The position numbers and the translations under genes are program-made. Under the pieces are notes generated by a model that worked only from the letters and a program-made list of their open reading frames with translations, made no database searches and was not told the origin of the DNA. Shown here one piece after another: positions 7,024 to 15,313 of a DNA stretch of 39,614 nucleotides. The first letter of the stretch is position 1; each line of letters opens with the position of its first letter. This DNA is from Bacillota bacterium (GTDB lineage Bacteria > Bacillota > Clostridia > Lachnospirales > Lachnospiraceae), in assembly GCA_023390555.1 (NCBI GenBank), contig JAEWCQ010000027.1, forward strand, positions 1-39,614, given 5' to 3'.

Positions 7024-8391
7024 ATGGAACAGGAAGATAAGCAATATGCAAAAATGACAGAAGAACCGATTTGCCGATTAATCACATCTCTTGCCGTGCC
7101 GACGATTATCGCTATGGTAGCAACGGCAGTTTATAATATAGCGGATACTTACTTTGTATCCAAACTGGGAACTCGTGAATCGGGAGCAGTCGGGGTTGTA
7201 TTTTCCGTAATGGCGATTATACAGGCCGTCGGATTTACCATTGGGATGGGATCTGGTACTCATATATCAAGGCTTCTTGGTAAGAAAGAAGAGGAGAAAG
7301 CCGATCAGGTGGCTTCCAGTGCAATTCTAAACGGACTTGTCATGGGCGTCATTCTCGCAGCAGTGGGTCTGATTTTCACGAAACCGATTGTGATACTGAT
7401 CGGTGCCACGGATACAATTATTCCGTATGCTGTTTCTTATGCACGGTACATTTTCCTGGCTGCTCCGGTCATGATCATCTGTTTTGTGCTGGATAATCTG
7501 CTTCGCTGTCAGGGAAAGGCCAAGTTTTCCATGTTTGGAATACTGGCAGGGGGAATCTTAAACATTGGGCTGAATCCGCTTCTGATTTTTGTATTTGATA
7601 TGGGTGTTTCTGGAGCGGCTGTCTCTACGGCAGTCAGCCAGTGTGTCACTGTGGCAATTCTAATTCTTCCGTTTCTGGGGAAAAAGACAATATTGCATTT
7701 GAAAAGAAAGAATCTCGCCTGGAATTTTCGTGTATACTGGGATATCTTCAAATTCGGACTGCCGTCTCTGTTTCGTCAGGGACTTGCAAGTATTGCGGCG
7801 ATTCTTTTAAATCGAAGTGCGGCAGGCTATGGCGATTCGGCACTTGCAGCCATGTCAATTGTATCAAAAATATTTATGATTATTTTCGCAGTTTTGATTG
7901 GATTCGGACAGGGCTATCAGCCTGTGGCAGGCTATAATTATGGTGCAGGTAATGATAAGAGAGTAAAGGCTGCATTCTGGTTTACAATGATAACGGGAAC
8001 TGTCATTATGACGATACTGGGTGCCCTGACATGGTTCTTAACACCAGCACTGATCCGGGCATTTATAAGTCAGGATGAGCAGGTTGTGGAGATCGGAACC
8101 TTTGCACTTCGTATGCAGTGCCTGGCTACACCATTTACAACGCTTGGGGTAGTGAGCAATATGACATTGCAGGCAGTTGGGAAGACTGTATCGACAACTA
8201 TCCTGACATCGACACGACAGGGAATCTTTTTTATTCCGCTGATCCTGATTCTGCCACTATTTTGGGGAATTACCGGGTTGGAAATCACACAACCCATTGC
8301 AGATGTGCTGACCTTTTTCTTCTGTATTCCATTTATGTACGTATTTTTAAAGAATATGAAAAAAAATGTGGATAACACAAAGAAAAAATAA
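7024..8391 (+). CDS. MATE family efflux transporter
   Basis: A 455-residue inner-membrane protein with about 12 transmembrane helices in two similar halves, typical of MATE (NorM/DinF-type) cation-coupled drug exporters. The start region MTEEPICRLITSLAVPTIIAM and the segments YNIADTYFVSKLG and PVAGYNYGAG are characteristic. The start at 7024 has a weak ribosome binding site; the ATG at 7054 (MTEEPI) is a possible alternative. The substrate is unknown. A shared bidirectional terminator separates it from the convergent tyrS. Confidence 0.92.
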   Translation: MEQEDKQYAKMTEEPICRLITSLAVPTIIAMVATAVYNIADTYFVSKLGTRESGAVGVVFSVMAIIQAVGFTIGMGSGTHISRLLGKKEEEKADQVASSAILNGLVMGVILAAVGLIFTKPIVILIGATDTIIPYAVSYARYIFLAAPVMIICFVLDNLLRCQGKAKFSMFGILAGGILNIGLNPLLIFVFDMGVSGAAVSTAVSQCVTVAILILPFLGKKTILHLKRKNLAWNFRVYWDIFKFGLPSLFRQGLASIAAILLNRSAAGYGDSALAAMSIVSKIFMIIFAVLIGFGQGYQPVAGYNYGAGNDKRVKAAFWFTMITGTVIMTILGALTWFLTPALIRAFISQDEQVVEIGTFALRMQCLATPFTTLGVVSNMTLQAVGKTVSTTILTSTRQGIFFIPLILILPLFWGITGLEITQPIADVLTFFFCIPFMYVFLKNMKKNVDNTKKK

Positions 8392-8406
8392 AGTGTTTGT
8401 GAATAA

Positions 8407-8446
8407 AAAAGGGATATTTGCGGATGATGCCACAAATATCCCTTTT
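8407..8446. terminator. Bidirectional terminator between MATE gene and tyrS
   Basis: AAGGGATATTTG pairs with CAAATATCCCTT (12 bp), flanked by A-rich sequence on the left and TTTT on the right. It can therefore end the rightward MATE transcript and the leftward tyrS transcript. Confidence 0.85.
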
Positions 8447-8480
8447 CGGTTCCGAATGAATCGGAATTTGTTTAAACAGT

Positions 8481-9707
8481 TTATTTCCAAAGAATTCTGC
8501 AGAAGTTTTTCTTTCCACGCTTTAACAGGAATCCCTCCGCAGGGATGTCTTCCTGCGAAAAGGTCTTTTTGAGGTCACTGACTTTTTCACCATCGACTGA
8601 GACACCTCCCTGTTCTACGGCACGGCGTGCCTCGGAACGCGAAGCTGACAGGCCGGAAACGGTCAGAAGACCTAAAATATCAATGGCGCCGTCTCGTAAG
8701 TCTGCTTCTGTAATCTCTGTCGTTGGCATGTCTGCCGCATTCCCGCCGCCTGCAAATAAAGCTCTTGCACTTTCCTGCGCTTTGCCGGCTTCTTCTTCTC
8801 CGTGCACCAGCCTGGTCAGTTCATATGCCAGAATCTCTTTCGCCTGATTTAACTGGCTGCCCTCCCAGTGATCCATCTCGTCAATCTGCTCGAGCGGAAG
8901 GAAGGTAAGCATACGCAGACACTTTAATACATCGGAATCGGATACATTTCTCCAATATTGATAGAATTCAAACGGAGATGTTTTGTCCGGGTCCAGCCAA
9001 ACGGCTCCCGACTGTGTCTTTCCCATCTTCTTCCCTTCGGAATTTAACAGCAGATTAATAGTCATGGCATAGGCATCCTTGCTCAGTTTGCGGCGAATCA
9101 ATTCGGTACCGCCAAGCATGTTGCTCCATTGATCATCTCCGCCGAATTCCATGTTACAACCGTATTTCTGGTACAGTACATAAAAATCATAACTCTGCAT
9201 GATCATATAGTTGAATTCCAGGAAACTCAGGCCCTTTTCCATCCGCTGTTTGTAACATTCTGCAGCAAGCATGCGGTTCACGGAAAAATGAGAGCCTACT
9301 TCACGTAAAATCTCGATATAATTCAGATCCATCAGCCAGTCGGCATTATTCACCATAAGTGCCTTACCTTCAGAAAAGTCGATAAAGCGGCTCATCTGTT
9401 TTTTAAAGCAGTCACAGTTATGCTGAATCGTTTCCGTAGTCATCATCTGACGCATATCGCTGCGTCCTGACGGATCGCCGATCATGGCAGTTCCTCCGCC
9501 GATTAAAGCAATCGGTTTATTGCCCGCCATCTGAAGACGTTTCATTAAGCATAAAGCCATAAAGTGTCCAACATGAAGACTGTCAGCAGTCGGGTCAAAA
9601 CCGATATAAAAAGTAGCTTTTCCGTTGTTAATCAGTTCTTTGATCTCTTCTTCATCTGTTACCTGTGCGATTAATCCTCTGGCAACCAGTTCATCGTATA
9701 ATGTCAT
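8481..9707 (-). CDS. tyrS: Tyrosine--tRNA ligase (TyrRS)
   Basis: A class I aminoacyl-tRNA synthetase that charges tRNA-Tyr. The 408-residue protein has the HIGH-type motif HVGH at 45-48, the tyrosine-binding YIGFDPTADSLH segment, QGGDDQW-type nucleotide binding (FGGDDQWSN), the KMSKS-type motif KKMGKT, and a C-terminal S4 RNA-binding domain (SRSEARRAVEQGGVSVDG). I chose the ATG at 9707 because AGGAGGAGAACA precedes it; an upstream in-frame start at 9722 would add five Arg-rich residues and lies in the ribosome binding site. Expression is controlled by the Tyr T-box leader at 9733-10003. Confidence 0.97.
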   Translation of the reverse strand: MTLYDELVARGLIAQVTDEEEIKELINNGKATFYIGFDPTADSLHVGHFMALCLMKRLQMAGNKPIALIGGGTAMIGDPSGRSDMRQMMTTETIQHNCDCFKKQMSRFIDFSEGKALMVNNADWLMDLNYIEILREVGSHFSVNRMLAAECYKQRMEKGLSFLEFNYMIMQSYDFYVLYQKYGCNMEFGGDDQWSNMLGGTELIRRKLSKDAYAMTINLLLNSEGKKMGKTQSGAVWLDPDKTSPFEFYQYWRNVSDSDVLKCLRMLTFLPLEQIDEMDHWEGSQLNQAKEILAYELTRLVHGEEEAGKAQESARALFAGGGNAADMPTTEITEADLRDGAIDILGLLTVSGLSASRSEARRAVEQGGVSVDGEKVSDLKKTFSQEDIPAEGFLLKRGKKNFCRILWK

Positions 9708-9732
9708 TGTTCTCCTCCTCACATAGCCACAT

Positions 9733-10003
9733 CAAAAAACCCCCGTCCTAATCAAAGGACGAGGGTAAAATCTCGTGTTACCACCTTAGTTCACAGACAA
9801 CTCTCGTTGACTGCCTCATCAAGTATCGAATCATACTCATGCATTATTAACGGATGCAAAACCGTCGCAGCCTACTCATTCGAAAATATTTGGTGCGCAG
9901 CTCCAGGATGTATTCATCATAAGCTTCCCATGTCCCTCTCAGCAACCGGTGACTCTCTGTATGTTTCGCTTATCACTACTTGTTCCTATCATAGCCTTTA
10001 TCT
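9733..10003 (-). ncRNA. T-box riboswitch (Tyr specifier) of tyrS
   Basis: The leader contains the T-box core GGTGGTAACACG followed by an intrinsic terminator (ACCCTCGTCC pairing with GGACGGGGGT, then TTTTTT). Stem I has the AGTA and AGAGAG motifs. The specifier loop reads GAA-TAC-ATC, so the specifier codon is UAC (9910-9912 on the plus-strand numbering), matching tyrosine. Uncharged tRNA-Tyr would pair with the specifier and the T-box bulge and prevent termination. Confidence 0.93.
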
Positions 10004-10009
10004 ACCGTC

Positions 10010-10038
10010 ATTATAGGTGTCAAAGACAGTTTTGTCAA
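10010..10038 (-). promoter_or_regulatory. Consensus sigma-A promoter of tyrS
   Basis: TTGACA, exactly 17 bases and TATAAT: a perfect match to the vegetative promoter, directed leftward into the T-box leader. Confidence 0.9.
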
Positions 10039-10071
10039 CTTCCTATTAAAAAAATATTAAGAAAACATTTA

Positions 10072-10117
10072 TTGACATTTTTTGCGTTTTTGTATTATTG
10101 TACTATTGTGATAGTAC
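10072..10117 (+). promoter_or_regulatory. Candidate promoter/operator upstream of the glycosyltransferase gene
   Basis: TTGACA at 10072 is followed by AT-rich sequence with TATTAT at 10093 (15-base spacer). An alternative pair is TTGCGT at 10082 with TACTAT at 10103. A perfect inverted repeat, GTACTAT-TGTG-ATAGTAC (10100-10117), overlaps the likely start region and may be an operator. The assignment of -10 and -35 is uncertain. Confidence 0.4.
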
Positions 10118-10226
10118 ATAAATCTTTTTGAAGATTATAGCAAGAATACCTCGTTATAAAAAGTAGAAGCAATAAATTTGGAACAGAAAAAGCAATTGAT
10201 GATTCAGAACCTGAGGAGGATAAGAG

Positions 10227-11249
10227 ATGAAGAAACTGACGTTTACCGTACCATGTTACAATTCCGCAGAATACATGAGACGCTGCATTGACTCTTTGCT
10301 GATCTGCGGCAGTGAGGCAGAAATCCTGATTGTGGATGACGGTTCCACAGATGATACGGGAATTATTGCCGATCAGTATGCAAGGGACTATCCGGATATC
10401 ATCAAAGCCATTCATAAGCAAAACGGCGGACACGGCTCTGCAGTGAATGCCGGACTTCAGGCAGCCGAAGGAACTTATTTCAAGGTGGTGGATTCGGATG
10501 ACTGGCTGGATGAGAAGGCACTGAAAGCGCTGTTATTCCATATTCATGAATGGGAATGGGAAGAAAACGAGATGGATCTTATTGTGTGCAATTATATATA
10601 CGACCATCTATATGAAAATAAAACACATGTCATCCGCTATAGCAATGTATTTCCGGAGAAAATGATCTGCGGCTGGAATGATATCGGACGTTTCCGCCCA
10701 TCCCAGTATCTAGTCATGCATGCGCTGATTTTCCGGACGGAAATTTTACGGGAGGCAGAAATAAATCTTCCGCTGCATACGTTTTACGTGGACAATATAT
10801 TTGCATATCAGCCGCTTCCATACGTGAAGCGTATCTGTTATCTGGATCTCGATCTGTATCATTACTTTCTTGGCAGAGAAGATCAGTCGGTTAATGAAAG
10901 TGTCATGATGTCCAGAATTGATCAGCAGATTAGGGTGACAAAGATCGTATCAAAATGCGTGAATTTGAGTGAAGTACGGCAGGAGTATCCTAAGCTTGCA
11001 GAATATATGACCCGGAATGTATCCATTATGATGGCAATTTCTTCGATTCATCTGCTGCTGATCGGAACAAGAGAGGCGTTTGGGAAACGGAAAGCCCTTT
11101 GGGAGGAGATCCGCAGCTGCAATCCGCAGTTATACCGAAAACTGAAATATCGGACTTTGAGCGGATTTACCTATCTTCCGGGACGCGCAGGCGGATTTCT
11201 GACCGTATCCGGTTATCGTATGGCAAAGCGGATTTATCAGTTCCAATAA
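10227..11249 (+). CDS. Family 2 glycosyltransferase
   Basis: A 340-residue GT-A fold enzyme. The nucleotide-sugar half has VPCYNSAEYMRRCIDSLL at 8-25, VDDGSTDDT at 36-44 and the DxD-type VVDSDDW around 87-93. The region after residue 110 is the variable acceptor half. No transmembrane helices are evident. AGGAGGAT precedes the ATG. It opens a tightly packed set with a permuted papain-fold protein, a flippase-like protein and TraX, which points to synthesis of an envelope glycolipid or polymer; the sugar and acceptor are unknown. Confidence 0.9.
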   Translation: MKKLTFTVPCYNSAEYMRRCIDSLLICGSEAEILIVDDGSTDDTGIIADQYARDYPDIIKAIHKQNGGHGSAVNAGLQAAEGTYFKVVDSDDWLDEKALKALLFHIHEWEWEENEMDLIVCNYIYDHLYENKTHVIRYSNVFPEKMICGWNDIGRFRPSQYLVMHALIFRTEILREAEINLPLHTFYVDNIFAYQPLPYVKRICYLDLDLYHYFLGREDQSVNESVMMSRIDQQIRVTKIVSKCVNLSEVRQEYPKLAEYMTRNVSIMMAISSIHLLLIGTREAFGKRKALWEEIRSCNPQLYRKLKYRTLSGFTYLPGRAGGFLTVSGYRMAKRIYQFQ

Positions 11250-11302
11250 GCTTGCTTTCCGAAAAGAAGTGCAGCCAAACAATATAAATACAGGAGATAA
11301 GA

Positions 11303-11860
11303 ATGGAAAAATTATATATCGGACTGGTGGATACCCCGGGTTTGTTTGCAGGAATGATTCGGCGGGTAATTCGTCAGGATTATATTCATGTGGTACTTGC
11401 ACTCGACGAAATGCTTGTGGAGTGCTACAGCGTGGGAAGAAGATTCCCCGAAATTCCACTGCTTGCTGGCTTTGAAAAAGAGGAAAAGCAAAAAATTGTG
11501 CAGGTATTTCCTTCTGCAAGATATCTGATTTACAGCATTGACTGCACCGGAGCACAGAAGGAAGCTGTCAGAAAGCAGTTGGAATCCTGTTACAGGAATC
11601 GCAACCGTTATCACTATTGCGTGGCAGGGCTTCCGTTTCTTCTGCTGGGGAAAGCATTTTATCAGGAAAATCATTATACCTGTTCTTCCTTTGTGGCAAG
11701 AATACTGGAACAGAATGGGATATTGGATTTTCAGAAGCATTTTTCCCTTGTGACACCAAAAGATTTTTTTGAACTGGAAGAGAAAGAGGTTTTATATGAA
11801 GGTAGTCTCAGAGACATCTGCAGAAAAGAAAACTATTACATGGTCTCAACGACTGCGTAA
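11303..11860 (+). CDS. YiiX/LRAT-like permuted papain-fold protein
   Basis: A 185-residue protein whose pattern fits the circularly permuted branch of the NlpC/P60 superfamily. The His comes first (YIHVVLAL, H29) and the nucleophile Cys comes late (HYTCSSFVARIL, C127). Such proteins include hydrolases and lipid acyltransferases. No signal peptide is evident, so it probably acts at the inner face of the membrane. The family is assigned by motif order only. Its 3' end overlaps the next gene by 65 bases, so the two are translated from one message. Confidence 0.65.
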   Translation: MEKLYIGLVDTPGLFAGMIRRVIRQDYIHVVLALDEMLVECYSVGRRFPEIPLLAGFEKEEKQKIVQVFPSARYLIYSIDCTGAQKEAVRKQLESCYRNRNRYHYCVAGLPFLLLGKAFYQENHYTCSSFVARILEQNGILDFQKHFSLVTPKDFFELEEKEVLYEGSLRDICRKENYYMVSTTA

Positions 11861-12914
11861 ACAAAAGAAAAACAAATATAGCAGTTTCTTTTTTCTGCTG
11901 CTGGCCGGACTTACTTTCTATGCTATTTTTCATGGAAATGATATGCATGCAGTGGAGGCGGCGATCAGGAGTATCAAGCCGGTCTATCTGGTACTTGCAG
12001 TTGCAGCAGCGATTTCCTTCATATGCGCAGAAGGGTGGGTCATCTGGTATCTGATGCATGCGTTAGATAAAAAGACAAGATTATTAAGCTGCATGAAATA
12101 TTCGTTCATTGGATTTTTCTTTTCGGGAATCACTCCATCTGCATCAGGCGGACAGCCTGCGCAGGTTTATTATATGAACCGGGAAGGGAAGAAGCTGTCA
12201 GATTGTACAGTTGTCTTAATGACGGTTGCGGTAATCTATAAATTTGTACTGGTACTGATGGGGATTGGAATTCTGCTGTTTGCACACCAGGAACTGGCGG
12301 GCTATTTAGGTGCTTATCTGTATGTGTACTATCTCGGACTGCTTTTAAATATAATTCTGGTAGTGCTGCTTTTGTTTGTTATGATACGACCAAAGGTTTT
12401 TCAAAAAATGGTATTTCGCATCGAAGTGCTGTTGGTCCGTATCCATATTCTCAAAGCGTCTGAAGTACGCAGGAAAAAGCTGGAGGAATTTGTGAACTGC
12501 TACCGGCAGACCATACAGTTTTTTCTGAAAAACAAACATCGTATCGTTGCAGCTATTCTTTTTACAATTGTTCAGCGGGTAAGTGTAGTAGTGCTTACTT
12601 ACTTCATTTATCTTGGATTTTCTCTCCGGGGAACATCTGCTATGACGGTAATGATCTTGCAGGCTTCTGTATATGTTGCGGTAGAGATATTGCCGCTTCC
12701 GGGAGCGCAGGGAATTACGGAGATGATGTACCGGAAAATATTTGCGCAGGTATTTCCGGGAAATTTTCTTACAGCGTCCATGTGTGTGACCAGAAGCATT
12801 AATTTTTATTTTCTCATGATTCTCAGTGCAGGAATCACGCTGTGGTGTTATATTAGAAGAAAAGTAAAAATGGAAAAGCGGAGGAGTTTATGCGTGAAAA
12901 GGGATTTGCTATAA
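11796..12914 (+). CDS. MprF/UPF0104-type flippase-like membrane protein
   Basis: A 372-residue polytopic membrane protein of the 'lysylphosphatidylglycerol synthase transmembrane region' family (the flippase half of MprF). The conserved segment GITPSASGGQPAQVYYM lies near residue 110 and a second one, LPLPGAQGITEMMY, near 300. The synthase domain of full MprF is absent. The start at ATG 11796 is chosen because AAAGAGG lies 6-7 bases upstream; an in-frame TTG at 11769 has no ribosome binding site. It overlaps both neighbours and probably moves a lipid-linked product across the membrane; the substrate is unknown. Confidence 0.85.
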   Translation: MKVVSETSAEKKTITWSQRLRKQKKNKYSSFFFLLLAGLTFYAIFHGNDMHAVEAAIRSIKPVYLVLAVAAAISFICAEGWVIWYLMHALDKKTRLLSCMKYSFIGFFFSGITPSASGGQPAQVYYMNREGKKLSDCTVVLMTVAVIYKFVLVLMGIGILLFAHQELAGYLGAYLYVYYLGLLLNIILVVLLLFVMIRPKVFQKMVFRIEVLLVRIHILKASEVRRKKLEEFVNCYRQTIQFFLKNKHRIVAAILFTIVQRVSVVVLTYFIYLGFSLRGTSAMTVMILQASVYVAVEILPLPGAQGITEMMYRKIFAQVFPGNFLTASMCVTRSINFYFLMILSAGITLWCYIRRKVKMEKRRSLCVKRDLL

Positions 12915-13639
12915 AAGGCAGTACATTAAAATGGATTGCAATTATTACCATGCTGATCGATCATACCGGTGCTACGCTTGTGGCAGGGGCATTGTCCTCC
13001 TGTCCGCAGGGAAGTACAGCTTATCAGAGGTGGTTGTTTTTATATTGGCTGATGCGGTGTATCGGAAGAATTGCTTTTCCGATTTTCTGTTATCTTCTGG
13101 TAGAGGGGATCCGCCACACGTCCAATCCGAGAAAGTATGCTGCCCGTCTGTTGCTGTTTGCACTGATCTCAGAGCTTCCGTTTGATTATGCATTTTTTTC
13201 CGGATGGATTGACTGGAATGGGCAGAATGTATTTTTTACACTGTTTCTGGGTTTTGTGGCAGTCGAATGCACCTTGTATATTCAGAAAAATCTGCAACGA
13301 CCTGTGGTGAAGCAGTTTGGAAATCTGCTGGTAACTGTAGTTTTTATGATAGCAGCAGATTATCTGTATACGGATTACGGTGCGATTGGCGTGCTGACGA
13401 TCGTTCTGATGTATTATGTTCCGGTACTCCGGCCGCGCGGAAGAAAAGGAACCAGTTTTTTGATTGCAATGCTTCCTCTGGTAGTCGCGAATCCGGTTGA
13501 ATTGCCGGCATTGCTGGATGCGGTACTGATTCAGAAATACGACGGAACACGTGGAAAACAGATGAAATATTTCTTCTATCTGTTTTATCCGGTGCACATT
13601 CTGCTTCTTGGAATTTTGTACCATTTTATTTTTACCTAA
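12890..13639 (+). CDS. TraX family membrane protein (putative acyltransferase)
   Basis: A 249-residue membrane protein of the TraX family, named after the F-pilin acetylase. The N-terminal LKWIAIITMLIDHTG with its Asp-His pair and the GRIAFPIFCYLLVEG segment are hallmarks. About seven to eight membrane segments follow. It overlaps the flippase gene by 25 bases and has GGAGG before the ATG. There is no conjugation gene nearby, so a role in acylating a cell-envelope product is more likely than pilin modification. Confidence 0.88.
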   Translation: MREKGFAIKGSTLKWIAIITMLIDHTGATLVAGALSSCPQGSTAYQRWLFLYWLMRCIGRIAFPIFCYLLVEGIRHTSNPRKYAARLLLFALISELPFDYAFFSGWIDWNGQNVFFTLFLGFVAVECTLYIQKNLQRPVVKQFGNLLVTVVFMIAADYLYTDYGAIGVLTIVLMYYVPVLRPRGRKGTSFLIAMLPLVVANPVELPALLDAVLIQKYDGTRGKQMKYFFYLFYPVHILLLGILYHFIFT

Positions 13640-13751
13640 ATTTTACGAGTTTGATTCCAAACCATGATAGAACGGAAAGTCCAGAGCGTTTATAGTTAAA
13701 GTAGAAAGAAATAAAAACGTTTATGGGATGATTTCAGGGGGAGGAATCCAT

Positions 13752-13964
13752 ATGGAAAGAAAAATCTTTTATTTGATATTCAGGGTGGTACTCTTTGGGG
13801 CCGGGGCTTTTCTGACGGCAGCGGCAGTCAGTTTGCTTCTGGGATATACGTACGTGGAATCCAGGGAGGCGATCTGGTTCATATCCTGGTATGTGGCAGC
13901 AACAGCCGGGCTATACGGCGGAATCTTTCGGTTACTGCATTCCTGGAACAATGTAAGGAGCTGA
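13752..13964 (+). CDS. Small two-helix membrane protein, unknown function
   Basis: A 70-residue protein with two hydrophobic segments (about 5-27 and 39-60), a charged tip (YVESREA) between them and a basic C-terminus. The ATG at 13752 is preceded by GGGGGAGGAATCC, a strong ribosome binding site; an in-frame upstream ATG at 13728 has none. It lies 112 bases after traX and before a terminator, so it may belong to the same transcript. No family was recognised. Confidence 0.65.
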   Translation: MERKIFYLIFRVVLFGAGAFLTAAAVSLLLGYTYVESREAIWFISWYVAATAGLYGGIFRLLHSWNNVRS

Positions 13965-14034
13965 TACCAGACCGGAAGTATCTGGGAGCTACAAGAGCTT
14001 AAAATAAGAATGCATAAAAATTTTGGAAACTTTT

Positions 14035-14077
14035 GGGAGTGTAACGGTAAACATGCCATTATACTCCCGTTTTTTTA
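14035..14077 (+). terminator. Intrinsic terminator closing the GT2-TraX-small protein cluster
   Basis: GGGAGTGTAA pairs with TTATACTCCC (10 bp, one G-T), and a run of seven T follows the closing G. It insulates the Pho locus from the upstream genes. Confidence 0.85.
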
Positions 14078-14175
14078 TTTATAGGAAGACCTTGTTATAC
14101 TAACGTGTGGAAGCTACGATTTTCCGATAGAGTAAATTGAGATGCGCAGCTTCGCGTGCGGAACAAAAGCGTTGA

Positions 14176-14241
14176 TTTACTGCCATTTTACACAGAATTT
14201 ACAAAAGTACTGTCACACTTTTTACTTGAACCATTTAATCT
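14176..14241 (+). promoter_or_regulatory. Pho box array and promoter of the pst operon
   Basis: Three direct repeats, TTTACT-N5-TTTACA-N5-TTTACA, start at 14176, 14187 and 14198, an exact 11-base step. This matches the Gram-positive PhoP recognition pattern (TTnACA-like hexamers about 11 bp apart). TAATCT, a possible -10, starts 32 bases after the last repeat at 14236. No good -35 is present, as expected for an activated promoter. The same geometry recurs before phoP and before the EAL-CBS-GGDEF gene. Confidence 0.75.
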
Positions 14242-14310
14242 GTAATTGTCGACGATGAATAGAAAAGAAAAACATGGTAATGAATATGTGTAAATGATGG
14301 AGGAAAAAAC

Positions 14311-15270
14311 ATGAAAAAGTTATTTGCATTAATGCTCACAGGAGCATTGGTAGCAGGCGTTTTGACAGGATGCGGTTCAAACAGCAATAGCAACAACACA
14401 AGTGCAAATGAACAGAAAGAACAGAGCAGCACTTCCGGAGATGAATCTGCAGCAGATGAAGCAGATGCTGCATCCGATTTTGACAAAAGTGAATACATCA
14501 GCGTGGTATCCCGTGAAGATGGCTCCGGAACCAGAGGCGCATTTATAGAATTATTTGGAGTAGAACAGAAAGACGAAAACGATGAAAAGGTCGATCATAC
14601 AACAGATGAAGCAATTATTACCAACAGCACCGAAGTCATGCTTACAACGGTATCAGGTGATGAGTATGCAATCGGATATGTATCACTGGGTTCTTTAAAT
14701 GATACAGTAAAAACGGTAAATATCGATGGAGCAGAACCGACTGTAGACAATATTAAGAGCGGAACGTACAAGATCTCCCGTCCGTTCAATATCGCGACCA
14801 AAGGCGATGTAACCGGAGTTGCAAAGGATTTTATCAATTACATCATGAGTGCAGACGGACAGAAAGTAATTGAAGATAACGGATATATCTCCGTATCTGA
14901 TGCAAGCGCTTTCACATCGGATAATTCCGAAGGAAAGATCGTGGTAGCAGGTTCTTCTTCCGTAACACCGGTTATGGAAAAATTAAAAGAAGCATATCTT
15001 GCAATTAACTCCAAAGCTGATATTGAGATTCAGGAAAGCGATTCCACAACAGGTATGACAGCAGCAATGGACGGAACCTGTGATATCGGAATGGCATCCC
15101 GCGAATTAAAGGACAGTGAAACAGAGGGAGGTCTTACCAGTACTGTAATCGCAATGGACGGTATTGCAGTAATCGTAAATAAGGATTGCCCGGTAACAGA
15201 CCTTACAACAGAGGATGTTATGAATGTCTACACAGGAGAATATACAACCTGGGATGCCTTAATCAAATAG
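14311..15270 (+). CDS. pstS: Phosphate ABC transporter substrate-binding lipoprotein, circularly permuted PstS
   Basis: The phosphate receptor of the Pst high-affinity uptake system. Residues 1-21 are a lipoprotein signal with lipobox LTGC (Cys21), then a Ser/Asn-rich linker to about 58. The two halves of the fold are in swapped order. The part usually C-terminal comes first (VSREDGSGTRGAF at 65-78, AIITNSTEVM, AIGYVSLGSLND, SGTYKISRPF, to GYISV at 191-195). The part usually N-terminal comes second (VVAGSSSVTPVMEKL at 211-225, DIGMASRELK, VIAMDGIAVIVNKD, ending at YTGEYTTWDALIK). All the phosphate-site motifs appear present, so it should still bind phosphate. Length (319) is normal for the family. 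It is the first gene of pstSCAB-phoU, behind a Pho box array. Confidence 0.93.
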   Translation: MKKLFALMLTGALVAGVLTGCGSNSNSNNTSANEQKEQSSTSGDESAADEADAASDFDKSEYISVVSREDGSGTRGAFIELFGVEQKDENDEKVDHTTDEAIITNSTEVMLTTVSGDEYAIGYVSLGSLNDTVKTVNIDGAEPTVDNIKSGTYKISRPFNIATKGDVTGVAKDFINYIMSADGQKVIEDNGYISVSDASAFTSDNSEGKIVVAGSSSVTPVMEKLKEAYLAINSKADIEIQESDSTTGMTAAMDGTCDIGMASRELKDSETEGGLTSTVIAMDGIAVIVNKDCPVTDLTTEDVMNVYTGEYTTWDALIK

Positions 15271-15313
15271 GTGCCGATTGGGAATCTTCCCAAAGGCATG
15301 AATGGAGATAAGT

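Noticed and set aside
12890..13639. TraX as evidence for a conjugative element
   Set aside because: No relaxase, type IV secretion or integrase gene is nearby, and the gene overlaps an envelope gene cluster; chromosomal TraX homologues are common in Firmicutes.
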